This document shows, piece after piece, positions 60,265 through 64,000 of a stretch of DNA of 64,000 nucleotides (position 1 is its first letter; each line of letters begins with the position of its first letter). Location of the stretch: contig JAJNNQ010000018.1 in NCBI GenBank assembly GCA_027886175.1, forward strand, positions 20,007,001 to 20,071,000, in the 5' to 3' direction. The translations under genes and the position numbers were made by a program. Under the pieces are notes generated by a model. The model did not search any database. It was not told the origin of the DNA and saw nothing but the letters and a program-made list of their open reading frames with translations. This stretch comes from Phylloscopus collybita. Its lineage: Eukaryota > Chordata > Aves > Passeriformes > Phylloscopidae.

Positions 60265-60996
60265 TTTCTTGGGTTTTGGAGCCAGGGTGTATTTTCATCT
60301 GTTAAAAGCAGTTGGGGAGATGTTTTTCCTTATCCCTGGGAGGGAGAGGGGCGGATGCCTTCTGATAATGGGCCAAGCTGTTCAAACCAGGTAGGGCATT
60401 GTTTCTTATCTCTTTCACTGCCCGGGGAATATTTTCTGCTAATGGACCATTAAGACACCCCTAATAGCACACATCCCCAAAATAGATCCACATTCCATCA
60501 TGCTATTGTGAGATGCTCCACCCAGTGGGGGGAGCCAACCATTCCTACCTAAATAAAAACTGAGACACAGGAACGAGAAAGGATCCAGCTTCACCCGATT
60601 CCTGGAGGAAGACTGGACCCCTTCTCGCCACCACTGGACCCTTGTTCTACAGGATCATCTCTACTCCACCAGAACCACCTCTGCCACTCCAGGAGGACTC
60701 ACTTTTGGACTGCTTCCAACACCCTGACCAACAGGGTGTCAGGTTGTAGCTCTGACTCTGTCAGGGTTTTCCAAAATTGTTGTTTTTCTACTGGTGTGGT
60801 TGGGTGGTTTTGTTTTTCTACTACATTTGTATTGTTAATATTCCTAGAAAAGAACTGTTATTCCTATTCCCAAATCTTTGCCTGAAAGCCCTTAATTGCA
60901 AAATTATAATTTGGCAGGGGTGAGGGGTTTACATTCCCCATTCTAAGGGAAACTCCAGCTTTCCCTGTCAGATACCTGTCTTTTCAAACCAAGACA
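60265..60996 (+). mobile_element. solo retroviral LTR, family A copy 2 (ERVL-like)
   Basis: The same family and orientation as 24723-25410. It starts TTTCTTGGGTT, where the second base of the expected TG has mutated to T, and ends AACCAAGACA. It is flanked by a perfect 5-bp duplication (CTGGG), different from that of copy 1, so the two are independent insertions. Both copies share long near-identical blocks, for example around 'gagatgctccacccagtggg' and 'ccaacaccctgaccaacagg'. A TATA-like 'aaataaaaactg' lies at about 60551-60562. Copy 2 has about 40 bp ('taagacacccctaatagc' and onward, near 60449) absent from copy 1, and has lost the ATTAAA signal that copy 1 keeps. No internal viral sequence remains. 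Confidence 0.9.
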
Positions 60997-61001
60997 CTGG
61001 G
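60997..61001. repeat. target site duplication (right) of LTR at 60265
   Basis: CTGGG, an exact copy of 60260-60264. Confidence 0.85.
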
Positions 61002-64000
61002 TCACATGGAAACATACAACATCTCACTGTTTGAATACTTTTTAAATGATTGGATGCAATAATGGTGGTTTTGCTTTTTCTTCATTGTGTGGTTAATCAA
61101 CAAGAACCAAGTAGCAGAGGCAAGGTGACAGGGTAGATGAACCTTGACTCTCTCCATGTTCCTAGAAAATATTTTCAGCAGAGATTTTTTTGTAGGGATT
61201 ACTTACTGTTTCAATCCAAAGTGTGTCAAAAGGCATAAACACATCCATTCAATGCCTTTTGTTGTTCAAAATAAAGATATTTGTGTTTTATAACAGCAGT
61301 GAGGCTCTTGCAATGAACACCCTAAAGTGTTCTGGAATCTCAAAAAATAAATACTGTGTTATTGTTTTGGAAAATTTGGATTTAAGTATCAGTATAGAAC
61401 TTCATTTATCAGCAATATTGCAAAGCTTTTAGATACTTAAACTGCTCTCAGTTAATTTTGATTCTCTCAGAAAGAATTTCTTAAATAGTTTGTGCCCACT
61501 CACACAAAGGAGCAGCCAGTGATAAGTACTATTAAGCCTGTTCTAGCAACATGCAGATACTTATGGCAAAGTTCATGTTAAAATGGACAGTGAAAAACAG
61601 GCTGAAATGAGTATAATTAACTGCATACAGCTTGAAAGACTTACTGTGAATTCGTCTCTATGTGCCAAATAGCTACTAAAAGTTCTGGATGCAGTCCTTA
61701 GTTATCTGCAAGCTGTTCTGGTGGTTTCCAAATGTTTGTGATTCCCAGCTCTGTTTCTATGTGCAAAATAATGAAGTCCAGTGAAATTGTTGCTTTTTTT
61801 AAATGCCAAGTTTGAAATAATCCAGAAACCTCTTTGCCCAGTATGTTACATCTCCATTTCCAAACCTATGAGCAGTATGGCTATGTAAATACGTTTTCCC
61901 CTACACTTTTTTTTTTCCCCACTTCAAGGTTTTTTTGTTAGTTTTGAAAAATGTTAATGTTAACTCCCCAGTCTCTGTGTTTTAGTACCTCAAACTACCA
62001 TAATATGGTGTATCTTTTCAGTTCTCAGTTTTTTAGGTATTGTTCTGCTCTTTCTGCGTGGACTTGCACAAAACTTTCGTTACTATATCAAGTCCACTTT
62101 ATATGTGTGGCTAGTAGTTTGCATGACAGTCAAGAAAACTAAGCCAGTAAAAGTAGAATAAAAAAACCTCTTCAGTAATCCATTAATATCTTTTAATTTA
62201 AATTTTATTGTAATGATTTTATATCCATGCCTCTACTTTTGTTAACTGAGCTTCAGAATGATTTTGAAATCTTAAAATAAAAATTTTTATAAACTTTTTC
62301 TATTGTATGGTGCTTCTTCCTACCTGAAACGGTTAACATTTTAATGACTGGATAATTGGAAGTATCTTAAGTAAAAAAGGTTGCTTGTCATCAAAACTCT
62401 ATTGTCAGTACATTCTTAAGTTTATTCATAAATCTCTGCAAGAGACTCAAGTTCTGAACCATGGAACTATTTATATTTTTGAGTTGGTCTATTACCAATT
62501 TGATGGTGTTTATTAGAAATAATCATATATGGAAAAAACCTAAATCACTTGCTAAATCTGAAGATATGTCTGTTTCCAATGAATAAATAATTTTCATCTG
62601 ACCAAATTTTTCATTGCTATATCAATTTGCTGCAGCATTCATTGTGAATAATAGACTAGTTTTCTCAGATTCTGTGCTAAATTGGGCAAAATTTTGACTT
62701 AAATTAATCTCTCTAGTCAAATTATTATGTGTCTCCAGACCCATTTCATGTGGCAAGCTAAGTGAAAGAAAAAGAATTACAAAAGAATACTCTGATGCTC
62801 TTGTCTTTCTTTTCAGCTGTGTTGTAGTACAGTAAAAAAAGACTTAGATAATGATTGTCAAGTAAAGTGTCTGCCATTTATAATAACCTACCATAATTAA
62901 CAGTAATAGTTAAAACATTGCATGCTAAAATGCAGAATAGAGCTTCAATAACAGGTATAAATCCAAATGACCAAGGCTCTTTAAGATCAGTTAGGGTTGC
63001 TTTTTATTTTCAGAATAGAAGATACATCTGGGTCTGTTTCATGAATACACTAAATCAGTTCTTCTACTGGAAAAAATAATTTTAAAGAAAATGCTATAAA
63101 TTATTCAAACTTTCATTTAAAACTTAAACTAGTCACAAACTAATTAGTTGAAACAGTCAATGAGAAACAAACCCCTTTATTTTAATATTTTTAGCATTAC
63201 AAAGTTCCAGATAAACCAGCCAGTTATCATTAAAATATCAGCCAAAACATGTAACAGCTGGAGCTCATTTCACACTAACATTACTCAAGCATTTTGCTTA
63301 AAGCAGTTTCCTAAACTCCCTAATAACAGAGGTATGGGCAGATAACAACTGAGGTCATGACTTAGGTGTTTATGTCTTTCCAGTGATTACAGAGGAAAGC
63401 AAATAGGCAAAATAACTCAGAAGAGATGTTTAAATTTTGATGGTTAATGCTAGGTAAGATTAATCCTTTTTCCATTATTTACTTTTTTTTTTTTTTTTTT
63501 CTTTTTTCTTTTCTCTTTTCCATATATTTCCTTCTAAGGAACTTATTGCACTAGATCTGACTTTGTACTTTCTATGTACTTGAGGTATTGGCACAGTGAT
63601 ATACTGTCTTCTGCCTGCCTTCAGCAAAATATAAATCATTTCACAAAACAGTGTAGAATAAGATGCTGGAGTAGCTATTCCCAATGGTGTTATATCAGTT
63701 TCAAATATCAAGAGGTTTTTCAGTATTAAACTCATTAAGAAACATATTTGCCATTCCAGAATAAGCCAAGCAGCATGCTAAAAAAAAAGCTTCTCAAAGC
63801 CAAATTAGCTAATGCCTGAATTAAGAGTTATAGAGCACTCTCAGCATGGTACTAATTAGTGCTGCCTAAATCACCCACATACATCTATTGTGATTTTAAC
63901 TGATGCTACACTAGCAAGAATTACTGTTCCTTCAAAGCTACTTGAATGGTGTCTATTCTGCATTTTCCAGCACAAAAATGCCCACAAGGCACATATAGAA
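61002..64000. other. unique AT-rich noncoding sequence
   Basis: No gene or transposon recognised. A poly(T)/(CTTTT) tract lies at 63483-63519. Open frames are short (under 90 codons) and unremarkable. Confidence 0.5.

Noticed and set aside
1..64000. CRISPR arrays, operons, ribosome binding sites, riboswitches, prokaryotic insertion sequences
   Set aside because: The window is vertebrate (avian) nuclear sequence; none of these was seen, and short tandem repeats lack the repeat-spacer pattern.

Overview
The window looks like a gene-free, AT-rich stretch of a bird nuclear genome, most likely from a songbird (passerine). I infer this from the repeats. There are eight recognisable CR1 LINE fragments plus one bare CR1 tail, one short SINE with a tRNA-Ile-like head and a CR1 tail (the TguSINE1 type known from zebra finch and relatives), several solo retroviral LTRs, and long A/T microsatellites. 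I found no Alu, B1 or L1 and no operon structure. The longest open frames (about 100-135 codons) lie in repeats, LTRs or low-complexity sequence, and none reads as a known cellular protein. No tRNA, rRNA, snRNA or CRISPR array was seen. The window could be intergenic or deep intron; the sequence alone does not decide.

Layout. 0.1-0.8 kb: old CR1, antisense. 1.4-1.75 kb: unidentified GC-richer block. 6.3-7.3 kb: decayed endogenous retrovirus end (pol/env-like frame, possible polypurine tract, LTR-like tail). 7.3-24.7 kb: mostly unique sequence with one antisense CR1 at 12.6-12.9 kb. 24.7-25.4 kb: a complete solo LTR with a perfect 5-bp target duplication. 26-29.6 kb: CR1 fragments in both orientations. 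35.9-36.6 kb: a G/T-rich tract, then a 35-bp-stem hairpin. 38.45-39.15 kb: a second LTR type, inverted, probably ERVK-like. 42.3 kb: (TTCC)18(TC)14. 45.2-45.8 kb: the best preserved CR1, antisense, still readable as the end of its ORF2. 52.3-53.2 kb: (AAAAT)n, AT palindromes and a sense CR1 tail. 57.7 kb: the tRNA/CR1 SINE. 58.9-61.0 kb: two LTRs of different families in opposite orientation; the second belongs to the same family as the 24.7-kb LTR.

No set of genes works together here. The biology visible is retrotransposon history: CR1 LINEs, a SINE that borrowed a CR1 tail, and at least three LTR families, nearly all reduced to solo LTRs. Items that could be functional and are worth checking are the hairpin at 36561-36640, possible conserved noncoding elements near 37.3 and 42.0 kb, and two splice-flanked candidate exons. 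I did not find a new multi-gene system. All boundaries were read by eye and most are good to about 5-20 bases; the LTR ends with target duplications are exact.
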